From Acanthopleuribacter pedis (GTDB taxonomy: Bacteria > Acidobacteriota > Holophagae > Acanthopleuribacterales > Acanthopleuribacteraceae), in NCBI RefSeq assembly GCF_017377855.1, contig NZ_JAFREP010000015.1, positions 248,001 through 312,000 on the forward strand: DNA of 64,000 bases. Reading direction: 5' to 3'. How positions within the stretch are numbered: the stretch's first letter is position 1; the number at the start of each line of letters is the position of its first letter. Shown piece by piece: positions 1-8,939 of the stretch. Below the pieces are notes generated by a model. The model saw only the letters and a list, made by a program, of their open reading frames with translations, searched no databases and was not told the origin of the DNA. Both the position numbers and the translations under genes were made by a program.

Positions 1-1795
1 CGGCAGCCGCGGGTCGAATGTCGTCGTAAACGGCCCTGCTATCGGTACGGAAAAAGGTGCCGTTTTGGGCGGCAACGTAATAAAACTCTTGGTCACCGAT
101 GTTCTGACCGATGGCCACCGCGGCCCCGTCCCCTTCAAAGATCTCGGTGTGGCTGGTGCCGCTGAGGGTTAAGGTGGTTCCGTTGTCTTGAGCCCCGCCA
201 ATGGCGCGACTGTCCCCGGCATTGGGGGCCAGCGCCACGTGGTAGTACTGATAAGTCAGGTAGTTGTTGTTGAGGTTGGTCCAGGCAAAGGGGTTCCTGC
301 TAACGGAACCTTCGTGAACGCCACCGTCGCTCCCACACAAGATTTGGTCAGGGTTGTTGGGATCAAACACCACCACGTGAATATCGGGGTGGTGGTTGGG
401 ATACAGCGCGTAACTATTGTTGTCGGCATAACCGCCCAGGCGCGAGGTGGTGGATGCGGTGGAAAAACCGTCGCGGGAAACCCAGAGGTTGGTCCCACCG
501 ACAAATACTTGGTTGCTGTCGGCCGGCGAAATTTCCAGCGTGAGGTTGTAACCGCCCTGCACGGCGAGCGGGTTGTTGCCGGCGAGGCAGTCCCCGTCAT
601 TGGGAAGATTGGCGCTCAAATCGGTCCAGGTACCGGCGGCGGTGTCGTAACGCCACAAAAAGCCCTCGGGTTTTGCCTCTCGCGATTCGCAATCATTTTC
701 GTGAAAGTTGTCCATCAATACGAGCAGAAAGGCAGTGTTGACGGGGTCCAGTGCAATTTCAGTGCGACCGAAATCCGCGTTGGCGGGGAAACCGACGGGC
801 GAGGCGGCGCCTTCGCCGGCAATTTTCTCCCAACTCCCGGCATCACCCGTGGTCGAGCGGTAAATCCCGCCTTCGCTGCCGACGGCACCACCAAGCGCGG
901 CATAAAGCACGCTGCCGTCGGCGCTGATTTCAATGTCGAACATGGCCTCACTGGATTGAAACGCATCGGCGCCGACGATCACGCGCTCGATACTGCCGTC
1001 GCTGTTGTTCAGCCGGAAGATACCGCCAAAGGTGGAGATGTACAGGTCGGAAGTTCGCGGATGGACCACCAAACGCGACACCAGGTCAAAAAAATTGTCG
1101 AATTGTTCGGGCGTACCGGGCGCGGTCGCCTCAATTTGCGACCAACTCAGGCCACCATCGGTTGAACGCCAGATGCCGTTACCCCAGTAAAAAGCGCCCT
1201 CAAAAGAAGCGGAGTTGCCGGAGATTTCCCCGGTGCCGTAATACCAAACGTTGGTTTGGTTGGGATCCTGGGCCAAGGCGGTGACATTGTGCATCTGGTC
1301 TTGAGGCGAAACCTTGGTCCAGGTTTGACCGCGATTGGTGGTGCGGAAAACACCGGAGGAAACCCCACCGGCGAGGAGGGTTTGCGCCGAGGCGTCGGCA
1401 CGATCAAAAACAATGGCGCGGGTGCGGCCACCCAGGTTGCCGGGGCCGCGCGAGATCACGGATTCGATGCGTTTCTCGGCATTTTTAGCGCGGGGAAAAG
1501 CGCGTAAAACCTGCGCCCGCAGCGTTTCGGCATCAGCCGGAATTTTGCCGGTTGCGGGGTTCTTTAACAGGTCATATTCCCAGGCGGCGCGCGCGGCGAC
1601 CGCTTCGCGACGGCGCTCTAAGAGGGGTTTCCGGTCGGCGCGGTCCGCGCGGGGCATGCCCTGCCCCCGTTCTGTCCGTGTTTGGTCTTCAAGTTGTTGG
1701 GCAATTTGAGGGATTTCGGTGCCGTAGTTTTGCCAAGCGAGGCAGCCCAGCAGGCCGAAGGCCAACACAAATAGGAACCAAATTCGCTGGTTCAT
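1..1795 (-). CDS. Exported Asp-box (BNR/sortilin-like) beta-propeller protein, 3' end outside window
   Basis: An open frame of 598 codons runs leftward from the ATG at 1795 and off the window edge without a stop. An AGGAGG ribosome site lies 8 bases upstream. The N-terminus MNQRIWFLFVLAFGLLGC ends in a good lipobox (LLGC, Cys18), so I infer an exported lipoprotein. The body has Asp-box-like repeats (for example FRTTNRGQTWTKV and WRSTDGGLSWSQI), the signature of sortilin/VPS10- or BNR-type propellers. It aligns over the whole visible length with the two paralogues at 21788-25600 and 26346-30161, so the missing part probably completes the propeller and a repeated C-terminal region. Substrate or partner is unknown. 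No enzymatic motif is visible. Confidence 0.85.
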   Translation of the reverse strand, partial: MNQRIWFLFVLAFGLLGCLAWQNYGTEIPQIAQQLEDQTRTERGQGMPRADRADRKPLLERRREAVAARAAWEYDLLKNPATGKIPADAETLRAQVLRAFPRAKNAEKRIESVISRGPGNLGGRTRAIVFDRADASAQTLLAGGVSSGVFRTTNRGQTWTKVSPQDQMHNVTALAQDPNQTNVWYYGTGEISGNSASFEGAFYWGNGIWRSTDGGLSWSQIEATAPGTPEQFDNFFDLVSRLVVHPRTSDLYISTFGGIFRLNNSDGSIERVIVGADAFQSSEAMFDIEISADGSVLYAALGGAVGSEGGIYRSTTGDAGSWEKIAGEGAASPVGFPANADFGRTEIALDPVNTAFLLVLMDNFHENDCESREAKPEGFLWRYDTAAGTWTDLSANLPNDGDCLAGNNPLAVQGGYNLTLEISPADSNQVFVGGTNLWVSRDGFSTASTTSRLGGYADNNSYALYPNHHPDIHVVVFDPNNPDQILCGSDGGVHEGSVSRNPFAWTNLNNNYLTYQYYHVALAPNAGDSRAIGGAQDNGTTLTLSGTSHTEIFEGDGAAVAIGQNIGDQEFYYVAAQNGTFFRTDSRAVYDDIRPAAA

Positions 1796-2300
1796 GAGAT
1801 CTTCCTCCTAAGGATGGTGGCAGGCAGGACGATGGACCCAAGCCGGGTCGATCCCGGGCAGGGGCGGCAGGGACGGTAAACTTCCCGCGAAAAGATGTAA
1901 GGAGAGTTAACGATGACCCTATCGGCGAACAATCCACCGAGGTTCATCTTTTTTTTCACACAACAGCTATTTCACACCCTAAGAAAATTAAAATCGCGCC
2001 ATCGCAAATAAATCCAACGGGTGGCCTTCAAGCGTCACATCTCGGGCCGCCAATCAGACCATGAGGCACGGGTCACCAAAAAGGCGACACCTCACCTACC
2101 GCGCGAAGGTCAAGCAGCGAAGGCAACCGTTTGTTCACAACCATTGCGTCCATTCAACCGCTTGTCAAAACAAAAAATGGGCATTCATAGCCGATAAAAC
2201 CATCGTCATGCACAGAAACGCAAACACCAGAGGTAAATGCGAATACCGCCGCCAAAACCAGACACAAAATCGACGCAACCGCGTTTTCGACGGATCGAAA
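1796..2300. other. Intergenic region, no gene seen
   Basis: This 505-bp gap separates the end of the iron-sulfur operon from the start of the truncated propeller gene; both are read leftward. It is more AT-rich near 1945-2010. It should hold the promoter of the gene starting at 1795 and any terminator of the operon, but I cannot single out a convincing -35/-10 pair or T-tailed hairpin. Open frames across it show no coding character. Confidence 0.5.
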
Positions 2301-3473
2301 TCAGACGGAGGAGGGTTTTCGGGCAAGTTCCCGCAGGCGGTCATAGCGGAAAATACCCGAGTCGTGCCCGTCGCTAAATACCAAGCCCAAGGCGTAACGA
2401 CCGACGGAACTCACCTGCTTGAGGCGAATATCGGCGGGAACGCGATCCTGTTGCAAGGTGCGCTCGCCGGTAATCTCGTCGACACAAACAGCGCAGGGGC
2501 AGTTTTGCCGGAGTTTGCGCACGGAAAGTATATCGCGCACCCCGTCATGCCACTGCACGCCGAGTTCGTCGCTGCTCACCTGCCAAACGGCCTGAACAAG
2601 CACCCGTTCATCGGCGGGAACAATTTTGGGCGGTTCGGTTTCCCGTTCATTGAAACCCATCTCACGCCAATCAAACCGAAAAACGGCGATCTGGCCGGAT
2701 TGTTCCAGTTCCGCCAGAATACGGTCAGCAGCCTGGCGGACGGCGACGGCGCTATGGGATTCGGGGAACGCAATCATCATCGGGGTGCCGTCGTCGCCGG
2801 CCTCGCACACGGTCCCCTCGATGGGGACTTGGGCCAGCAGGGGTAGGTCCAATTCCTTGGCCAACGCTTTGCCACCGGCGTCGCCGAAGAGGTAACGCAG
2901 GTCGTCGCAGCCGTCACAGACGAACCAACTCATGTTCTCTACCAAACCCAAAACGGGAATTTCCAGTTGCTTGAAGGCGTGCAAACCGCGCCGGGTGTCG
3001 GTCAAACTGAGGCCTTGCGGGGTGGTCACCACCACGGCGGCGCTGATCGGCAACAACTGACCGATGGTTAAAACGGCGTCACCGGTTCCCGGCGGCATAT
3101 CGAGCAACAAATAATCGAGTTCGCCCCAATGGACGTGGTTGGTGAATTTCTGGATCATGCCGTGAACCATGGCACCCCGCCAAATAAGCGGTACCCGTTC
3201 ATCGGTCAGATTGCCCATGGAAACAAAAGATATGCCGTGGGCTTGAATGGGTTCAACGGCGTCCTTGCGGTCATCCACCAAAGGGGGTCGCGAGGAATCG
3301 CCCAACATCAAGGCCATACTGGGCCCGTGGATGTCGGTATCCATGACACCGACCCGGAACCCTTTTTGCGAAAGCGCAATCGCCAGGTTAACCGTTAAGG
3401 TCGACTTCCCAACCCCGCCTTTGGCCGAATGAACGGCGATAATGTGGCGCACGGCGCCGATTCCCATGTTCAT
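2301..3473 (-). CDS. Mrp/ApbC-type P-loop ATPase fused to a C-terminal DUF971 domain
   Basis: 390 aa. Residues about 8-250 are an Mrp/ApbC/NBP35-family ATPase with the deviant P-loop SAKGGVGKST (16-25) and a CDGC motif like the CxxC used by this family to hold a bridging Fe-S cluster. From about residue 265 there is a DUF971 domain (the N-terminal domain of gamma-butyrobetaine hydroxylase-like proteins), with the Cys pair CPCAVC and the end FSDGHDSGIFRYDRLREL. Family members are Fe-S carriers or assembly ATPases. It is the last gene of the suf operon, 2 bp after the preceding Mrp gene, which instead carries an N-terminal DUF59. The two look like complementary paralogues. The domain call is firm; the exact client proteins are unknown. 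Confidence 0.9.
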   Translation of the reverse strand: MNMGIGAVRHIIAVHSAKGGVGKSTLTVNLAIALSQKGFRVGVMDTDIHGPSMALMLGDSSRPPLVDDRKDAVEPIQAHGISFVSMGNLTDERVPLIWRGAMVHGMIQKFTNHVHWGELDYLLLDMPPGTGDAVLTIGQLLPISAAVVVTTPQGLSLTDTRRGLHAFKQLEIPVLGLVENMSWFVCDGCDDLRYLFGDAGGKALAKELDLPLLAQVPIEGTVCEAGDDGTPMMIAFPESHSAVAVRQAADRILAELEQSGQIAVFRFDWREMGFNERETEPPKIVPADERVLVQAVWQVSSDELGVQWHDGVRDILSVRKLRQNCPCAVCVDEITGERTLQQDRVPADIRLKQVSSVGRYALGLVFSDGHDSGIFRYDRLRELARKPSSV

Positions 3474-3475
3474 GG

Positions 3476-4576
3476 CTAAACCTCAAATGCTTGCGGACTC
3501 GGCACGGCCCAACCGACGGAGCGTTTCCCCAGCTCAGCGGCGACGCGGCCGGCAAGGTTTCCAAAGGCGGTTAGATAGGGGCCTTCTTTTTGGCGCAGGA
3601 TCACGGGGACGCCTTCCCCGGCGTCGTCGTTAATGGTCGGATCCAGGGGTAACCGTGCCAGAAGCGGTAATTGGTATTCATCGGCCAAGGCTTGGCCGCC
3701 GCCGCTGCCGAAGAGGTGATGTTCCTTGTCGCACTTGCCGCACAGGTAATAACTCATGTTTTCGATAAAGCCGAGCACGGGAACGTCGACCTTGGCGAAC
3801 ATTTCGACCCCTTTGCGGGCGTCGAGCAGGGCGGCTTTTTGCGGGGTGGTCACCACGATGCCGGCGTTAATCGGGGTATTTTGGGTGAGGCTGAGTTGGA
3901 TATCCCCGGTTCCGGGCGGCAAGTCAAGCACCAAATAATCGGTATCACCCCAGGCGACGTTAAACAGAAACTGCTGCACGAAACGGTGCAACATGGGTCC
4001 GCGCATGGTGGCGGATTGGTCGCCGTCCAGCAGAAAACCCATCGACATCACGTTCATGCCATACACCTGATGGGGCTTAAAGGAGCCGTCACCAAGCTGT
4101 CGCACGGGGCGGGTAAAGCCGACGAGATCGGGTAAGCTCGGGCCGTAGATGTCACAGTCAAGCAGGGCGACCCGTGCGCCGCGGCGCAACAAAGCCAGCG
4201 CCAGGTTGATGCTAACCGTCGATTTGCCCACACCGCCTTTACCACTGGTCACCGCAATCACATTGCGCACGCCGGGAATCTGACGGCGACCCGGGGCATT
4301 GCGCACCCGCGCGGTCATGGTGACCTTGACCTTGGTGACGCCCAGGGCGCGCACCACTTCTTCGCATTGTTTTTGGAGTTGTTCCTTAACGGGGCAAGCA
4401 GGCGTGGTCAACTCGACGTCAAAAGCAACAGTGTCACCGTCAATCACCAGGTTTTTGATAAAACCCAGGCTGACGATATCGCGATGCAGGTCGGGATCGA
4501 TGACCTGTTTCAGGGCGTCAAGCACCTGTGCTTCGGTCACCGTCGCCTGTTTCTTGCGGAACCGGCCGAAAATCAT
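3476..4576 (-). CDS. mrp: Mrp/ApbC family Fe-S cluster carrier ATPase with N-terminal DUF59
   Basis: 366 aa. Residues about 13-90 form a DUF59/MIP18 domain (DPDLHRDIVSLGFIKN and TTPACP), followed by the ATPase domain with P-loop SGKGGVGKST (111-120), the Walker B-like stretch YLVLDLPPGTGD and the CGKC cluster-binding pair. This is the standard bacterial Mrp/ApbC arrangement, which transfers [4Fe-4S] clusters to apo-proteins in an ATP-dependent way. It follows sufT by about 55 bp and precedes a second, DUF971-bearing Mrp by 2 bp, so all are probably co-transcribed. All key residues are present and length is normal for the family. Confidence 0.95.
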   Translation of the reverse strand: MIFGRFRKKQATVTEAQVLDALKQVIDPDLHRDIVSLGFIKNLVIDGDTVAFDVELTTPACPVKEQLQKQCEEVVRALGVTKVKVTMTARVRNAPGRRQIPGVRNVIAVTSGKGGVGKSTVSINLALALLRRGARVALLDCDIYGPSLPDLVGFTRPVRQLGDGSFKPHQVYGMNVMSMGFLLDGDQSATMRGPMLHRFVQQFLFNVAWGDTDYLVLDLPPGTGDIQLSLTQNTPINAGIVVTTPQKAALLDARKGVEMFAKVDVPVLGFIENMSYYLCGKCDKEHHLFGSGGGQALADEYQLPLLARLPLDPTINDDAGEGVPVILRQKEGPYLTAFGNLAGRVAAELGKRSVGWAVPSPQAFEV

Positions 4577-4631
4577 GGAGATCCTTTCTCTTGCCGCGGG
4601 TTAAAAACCCAGTCGGCGCATCACAACCTAT

Positions 4632-4991
4632 TTAAATCATGCCCAATTCGAATTTGGCTTCCTCGGTCATCATGTCGGGCGTCCAGGGCGGATCCCACAC
4701 GATGTCGACAATCACCTGGGTGATATCGGGAATCATCTCAATCTGTTGCTGCACCATCATCGGCAGTTCTTGCGCGGACGGGCAATTGGGGGTGGTCAGG
4801 GTCATTTGCACATCGGCTTTTTTGGCTTCATCCACATCAACACGATAAATCAATCCCATTTCATAAATATTGATGGGAATTTCGGGGTCGTAAACCTGGC
4901 GCAAGGCCTCGGTGATGTCGGTACGCAAAATGGCGTCCCCGCCGTCACCGGGTACCAGGTTGTCGACCGGTTCCGGGAGCGTTTCGTTCAT
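4632..4991 (-). CDS. sufT: SufT-like DUF59 Fe-S assembly protein
   Basis: 119 aa, a stand-alone DUF59/MIP18 domain: YDPEIPINIYEMGLIY, then a conserved Cys in TTPNCPSAQ and the closing WDPPWTPDMMTEEAK typical of SufT/PaaD-like proteins. SufT proteins assist Fe-S maturation. The ATG lies inside the 3' end of sufU in an ATGA overlap, indicating translational coupling. Membership of the suf operon makes the SufT call more likely than PaaD, which sits with phenylacetate genes. Confidence 0.92.
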   Translation of the reverse strand: MNETLPEPVDNLVPGDGGDAILRTDITEALRQVYDPEIPINIYEMGLIYRVDVDEAKKADVQMTLTTPNCPSAQELPMMVQQQIEMIPDITQVIVDIVWDPPWTPDMMTEEAKFELGMI

Positions 4992-5458
4992 TCTGGAATC
5001 TCCTCTTCAGTACAAGCGGTGGTGGGTTGGGGGTGAAAACACATGGCGAGGGTATGCCAAGGTAACAGGGCGCATTGAATGCGACTGGGAAAGTCGCGAA
5101 CGGGTTCTAAGCAAGACGCCTCGTCAAAAACCTCGGGCCATTCGATGTGACCACGCAAGGCGTTTTCAAAGGACTCGAGCGCCTTGGGTACGGTTTCAAC
5201 CGCGATTCCCTGGAGCACCTGGGCCATGAGCGCGGCCGAGGCATGGCAAACCACACAGGATTCGCTGTCAAAGCCAAGCGCGGCAATGCGGCCCTCCCGA
5301 CAATGCAAAGCGGTTTCCAAGGCGTCACCGCAGTGGGGGTTAAACCCCTCGGCGCGGTGGGTAACCACCTCGGGTGGGGGCCAATCGGCCAAACGAGCGG
5401 CGTAGTCTTTAATCGCTTCGCGGTAAAGCGCCTTGACCCCCGGGGCAATGCCGTTCAT
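4988..5458 (-). CDS. sufU: SufU-like Fe-S/sulfur-transfer protein
   Basis: 156 aa. The three conserved Cys and the Asp of the SufU/IscU zinc or cluster site are visible: NPHCGD (Cys43, Asp45), SESCVVCHASAALM (Cys68 at the usual position, with an extra Cys71) and RIQCALLPW (Cys129). In SUF systems with SufU, this protein accepts persulfide sulfur from SufS. The ATG overlaps the sufS stop by one base (TGATG) and its own stop overlaps sufT, so the three genes are tightly coupled. The order sufS-sufU matches systems lacking sufE, and no sufE or sufA is in the operon. Confidence 0.94.
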   Translation of the reverse strand: MNGIAPGVKALYREAIKDYAARLADWPPPEVVTHRAEGFNPHCGDALETALHCREGRIAALGFDSESCVVCHASAALMAQVLQGIAVETVPKALESFENALRGHIEWPEVFDEASCLEPVRDFPSRIQCALLPWHTLAMCFHPQPTTACTEEEIPE

Positions 5459-6711
5459 CAGAGCAGCATCTCCCGCACCTTGCCGAGGCCGACAACAAGC
5501 GCGTCGATTTCTTCGCGGGTATTGTAAAACGCGAGCGAGGCACGCACGGTAGCGGGAACCTTAAAGAACTTCATCAAGGGTTCGGTGCAGTGATGCCCGG
5601 TGCGCACGGCCACACCGGTATGGCTGAGAATGGTACCGATGTCGTGGGGATGGGCACCGTCGAGCACAAAGGAAAACACGCTGGTTTTCTCGGCGGCTTC
5701 ACCAATCATGCGCAGGCCGGGCACGGTTTTGAGCTGTTCGGTGCCGTAGGTCAACAACCCGTACTCATAGTCGCTAATCGCCTCGAGACCCACCTCGTTG
5801 AGGTAGTCAATGGCGGCACCTAAGCCAACGGCGCCCGCGATGATCGGGGTGCCGGCCTCAAATTTAGAAGGCAGTTCGTTGTAGACGGTCTTTTCAAAAC
5901 TCACACTTTTGATCATGTCACCGCCACCTTGGTACGGCGGCATTTGCTCGAGCAAGTACCGTTTGCCGTACAAGACACCGATGCCGGTGGGCGCGAACAT
6001 TTTATGACCGGAAAAGGCATAAAAATCGCAGTCGAGATCGCGAACGTCGACACCTTGGTGCGGGACGGCTTGGGCGCCGTCAACAAGGGTAACGGCGCCG
6101 GCGGCGTGGGCCAACTGCACCATGCGTTTCACCGGGTTTACGGTGCCCAATGAGTTGGAAATATGGTTGAAGGCAACAATCCGGGTTTTGTCATTGAGCA
6201 AACGCTCGAATTCGTCCATCAAGAGTTCGCCGCGTTCGTTGATGGGACAAACCCGCAACACCGCGCCGGTTTGTTCACAAATCATCTGCCAAGGAACAAT
6301 GTTTGAGTGGTGCTCCATATAGGTGATCAGCACCTCGTCGCCCGCGCGAAGGTGCGCGCGACCGTAGCTGGAGGCCACCAGGTTAATCGCCTCGGTGGTG
6401 CCTTTGGTGAAAATCACCTCGGCAATTTCAGCGGCGTTGATAAACGCGCGAACCTTTTCCCGCGCCGATTCATAGGCGGTGGTTGCTTCCTCGCTGAGGG
6501 TATGCAGGCCGCGGTGAACGTTGGCGTTATGGCGCCGATAATAACGGGCCACGGCTTCGATCACCTGATTGGGTTTTTGGGAAGAGGCGGCGTTGTCCAG
6601 ATAAATCAGTGGTTTTTTGTGAACGGTCCGCTGCAAAATCGGGAAATCAGCGCGAATTTTGGCAATGTCAAGGGTGTGGGTTTGATGGGCGGCAAGGCTT
6701 GATTGACTCAT
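5458..6711 (-). CDS. sufS: Cysteine desulfurase SufS
   Basis: 417 aa, group II class V aminotransferase fold. The PLP lysine is Lys237 in SGHKMFAPTG, and the catalytic Cys375 lies in RTGHHCTEP, the RxGHHC motif of SufS. It removes sulfur from cysteine as an enzyme-bound persulfide and passes it to SufU. The N-terminal YLDNAASSQKP and the AFNHISNSLGT stretch are also typical. It is 24 bp downstream of sufD and fused by a one-base overlap to sufU. Length is normal. Confidence 0.97.
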   Translation of the reverse strand: MSQSSLAAHQTHTLDIAKIRADFPILQRTVHKKPLIYLDNAASSQKPNQVIEAVARYYRRHNANVHRGLHTLSEEATTAYESAREKVRAFINAAEIAEVIFTKGTTEAINLVASSYGRAHLRAGDEVLITYMEHHSNIVPWQMICEQTGAVLRVCPINERGELLMDEFERLLNDKTRIVAFNHISNSLGTVNPVKRMVQLAHAAGAVTLVDGAQAVPHQGVDVRDLDCDFYAFSGHKMFAPTGIGVLYGKRYLLEQMPPYQGGGDMIKSVSFEKTVYNELPSKFEAGTPIIAGAVGLGAAIDYLNEVGLEAISDYEYGLLTYGTEQLKTVPGLRMIGEAAEKTSVFSFVLDGAHPHDIGTILSHTGVAVRTGHHCTEPLMKFFKVPATVRASLAFYNTREEIDALVVGLGKVREMLL

Positions 6712-6735
6712 GGTGACTCCTTCGGTTAGGACCGA

Positions 6736-8064
6736 TTAGGCTTCGGGCGCGAGGGCGCCGGCTTGACCGAACCGTTCTACCAACACGGCTTCGAGGTGTT
6801 CGCGGAGTTCGCGGATCGCCAGTTTCTCGATGAGTTCGTGGGCGAACGCGTAGATTAAGAAGTTACGCGCGGCGTCGGGGGCCATGCCCCGCGATTGCAG
6901 GTAAAACAAGGCGTCTTGGTTAAGTTGACCGGTGGTGGCGCCGTGGGCGCACTTGACGTCGTCGGCGTAAATCTCCAACTGCGGTTTGGTATCAATGCGT
7001 GCCTCGTCGGAAAGCAAGAGGTTGCGGTTGGACTGCGCCGAGTCGGTTTTCTGGGCGTCTTGGGCCACAAAAATGCGGCCGGTAAACACACCGTGCGCTT
7101 TGTCGTCGAGAATGCCGCGGAAGTTTTGGAAACTACAGCCGTGGGGTTCGTTGTGGCGCACCACGACGTGGTTGTCGAGGTGTTGGCGCGCGTGGCCGAG
7201 GAACAAGCCGTTGATGTGCGCCTCGGCACCGGGGCCGTTGAGGTTCACGTGGATGTCGTTGCGGGCGAGCGCACCGCCGATCAACATGTTTTCGCTCACA
7301 AGTTTGCTGTCACGTGACAAATGGGCGAAGGTGGCGTGGGTATGGAAGGCTTGCTCGGTGGCAAGTTCCGCCAGGACGTGGGTCACCCGCGCGCCGTCGG
7401 CCAGGTGCAATTGCGAAACAGAGTTCTGCCAATAGGCCTCGCCACCGCTACCGATGAAGGTTTCCAGCACGGTAGCCTCGGCCATGGGTTTGGCGACCAC
7501 CATGGTGCGGGGGAAGGTCGCGCGGTGCGGGCTGATCCCACAACTCAGGTGAATGATTTCCAGTGGGTTCTCGAGCCGCGCTTCGGCGTCCAGCACCAGC
7601 ACGGTGGCGCTGTCGGCCAGGGCGGTATTTAGCGCGGGCAAAGCCGAGGCGGTTTCGGCATCCGCCACCGCGTAGTATTCGGAAAACCAATCTTCTTGAG
7701 CCGCGTCGGCCAAGGAAAGCAAACGAACACCCGCGGGCAAACGGCGTTGCGAAAGATCCTCTCGCAGGAACCCGTTGACGAACACCAAGGTCGTCGCGGC
7801 CACATCCTTGAGCGCGTGGTGGGCGACGGTCGCTTTGAGATCGTCCAGCTGGGATTGAGCCTGCTGATCGGCGCGTTGCCAGTCAACCTGGGTCAGCGCG
7901 CGGGTGCTGGTAAATCGCCAAGCCTCGTCGCGGGTGGTGGGGAAGCCGGTTGCGGCGAAACGGGCAAAAGCCTGCTCGCGGAGCGGTCGCAGCGCGGCCG
8001 GGCCGGCGCCGCTGTTTTGGGAAAAATCTTCATGGAGTTTGTTGTGTACGGTCAGCGTTGACAT
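6736..8064 (-). CDS. sufD: SufD, SufBCD scaffold subunit
   Basis: 442 aa, SufB/SufD family beta-helix protein. The conserved C-terminal core is present: DNHVVVRHNEPHGCSFQNF, then the DDKAHGVFTGRIFV and SDEARIDTKPQLEIYADDVK blocks, and the HGATTG motif. It forms the SufBC2D complex in which clusters are built. It sits 37 bp after sufC and before sufS. The N-terminal third is divergent, as is usual for SufD. Confidence 0.95.
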   Translation of the reverse strand: MSTLTVHNKLHEDFSQNSGAGPAALRPLREQAFARFAATGFPTTRDEAWRFTSTRALTQVDWQRADQQAQSQLDDLKATVAHHALKDVAATTLVFVNGFLREDLSQRRLPAGVRLLSLADAAQEDWFSEYYAVADAETASALPALNTALADSATVLVLDAEARLENPLEIIHLSCGISPHRATFPRTMVVAKPMAEATVLETFIGSGGEAYWQNSVSQLHLADGARVTHVLAELATEQAFHTHATFAHLSRDSKLVSENMLIGGALARNDIHVNLNGPGAEAHINGLFLGHARQHLDNHVVVRHNEPHGCSFQNFRGILDDKAHGVFTGRIFVAQDAQKTDSAQSNRNLLLSDEARIDTKPQLEIYADDVKCAHGATTGQLNQDALFYLQSRGMAPDAARNFLIYAFAHELIEKLAIRELREHLEAVLVERFGQAGALAPEA

Positions 8065-8100
8065 CGTCCTTCCTTACGTTTGTGCAGCGGGCGTGGGGCC

Positions 8101-8862
8101 TTAGCCGGCCACCGTGTTGGTGTGTTCTTCAACCCAGGCGTAACCTTTTTCTTCCAGTTCAAGGGCCAGTTCCTTACCGCCGGATTTGACGATTTGGCCG
8201 TCGACCAAGACGTGGATATGGTCGGGAACGATGTGGTTCAACAGGCGCTGGTAGTGGGTGATCACGAGGAAGGAGCGTTGGGCCGAACGCATGGCGTTCA
8301 CGGCGTCGGAGACAATTTTAAGCGCGTCAATATCGAGACCGGAATCCACCTCGTCCAACACCGCCAGACGCGGCTCAAGGATGGCCATCTGCAACATTTC
8401 GTTGCGTTTCTTTTCTCCGCCAGAAAAACCCTCGTTCACGGAACGTTTCAAGGATGCGAGGTCAATTTTGGCTTGCTTGGCGCGCTCGCGAAACACTTTC
8501 ATCATTTGCGCGGCATCCAGTTCGTCTTCGCCGCGGTATTGGCGCACGGCATTCAGGGCGGCCCGCAAGAATTGGTTGCCGCTCACGCCGGGAATTTCGA
8601 CGGGGTATTGGAACGCCAAAAACAGGCCTTCGCCGGCGCGTTCGTGGGGCTCTTGCTCAAGCAGATCTTTACCGCGGAAGGTCACGCTCCCGCCGGTGAT
8701 TTCATATGCATCGCGGCCGGCCAATACCTGGGAAAGGGTACTTTTACCGGAGCCGTTGGGGCCCATGATGCAGTGAACTTCACCTTCTCCCATGGTCAAA
8801 TTCAAACCCTTCAAAATGGGTTTGCCGTTGACGTTGACGTGCAGATCTTTAATTTCAAGCAT
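8101..8862 (-). CDS. sufC: SufC, ATPase of the SufBCD complex
   Basis: 253 aa ABC-type ATPase. Walker A is GPNGSGKST (34-42), the signature is FSGGEKKRNEM (the SufC variant) and Walker B with its extension is LAVLDEVDSGLDIDAL. SufC drives conformational change of SufB-SufD during cluster assembly and is not a transporter. It sits between sufB (78 bp) and sufD (37 bp). Confidence 0.97.
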   Translation of the reverse strand: MLEIKDLHVNVNGKPILKGLNLTMGEGEVHCIMGPNGSGKSTLSQVLAGRDAYEITGGSVTFRGKDLLEQEPHERAGEGLFLAFQYPVEIPGVSGNQFLRAALNAVRQYRGEDELDAAQMMKVFRERAKQAKIDLASLKRSVNEGFSGGEKKRNEMLQMAILEPRLAVLDEVDSGLDIDALKIVSDAVNAMRSAQRSFLVITHYQRLLNHIVPDHIHVLVDGQIVKSGGKELALELEEKGYAWVEEHTNTVAG

Positions 8863-8939
8863 GGTTTATCCTCATTTCAAGCTGTTCGTGTTGCGTTTGG
8901 GTCGTGGGGGACGCAGTTGTATTGGGTATGGGGTCGGGG

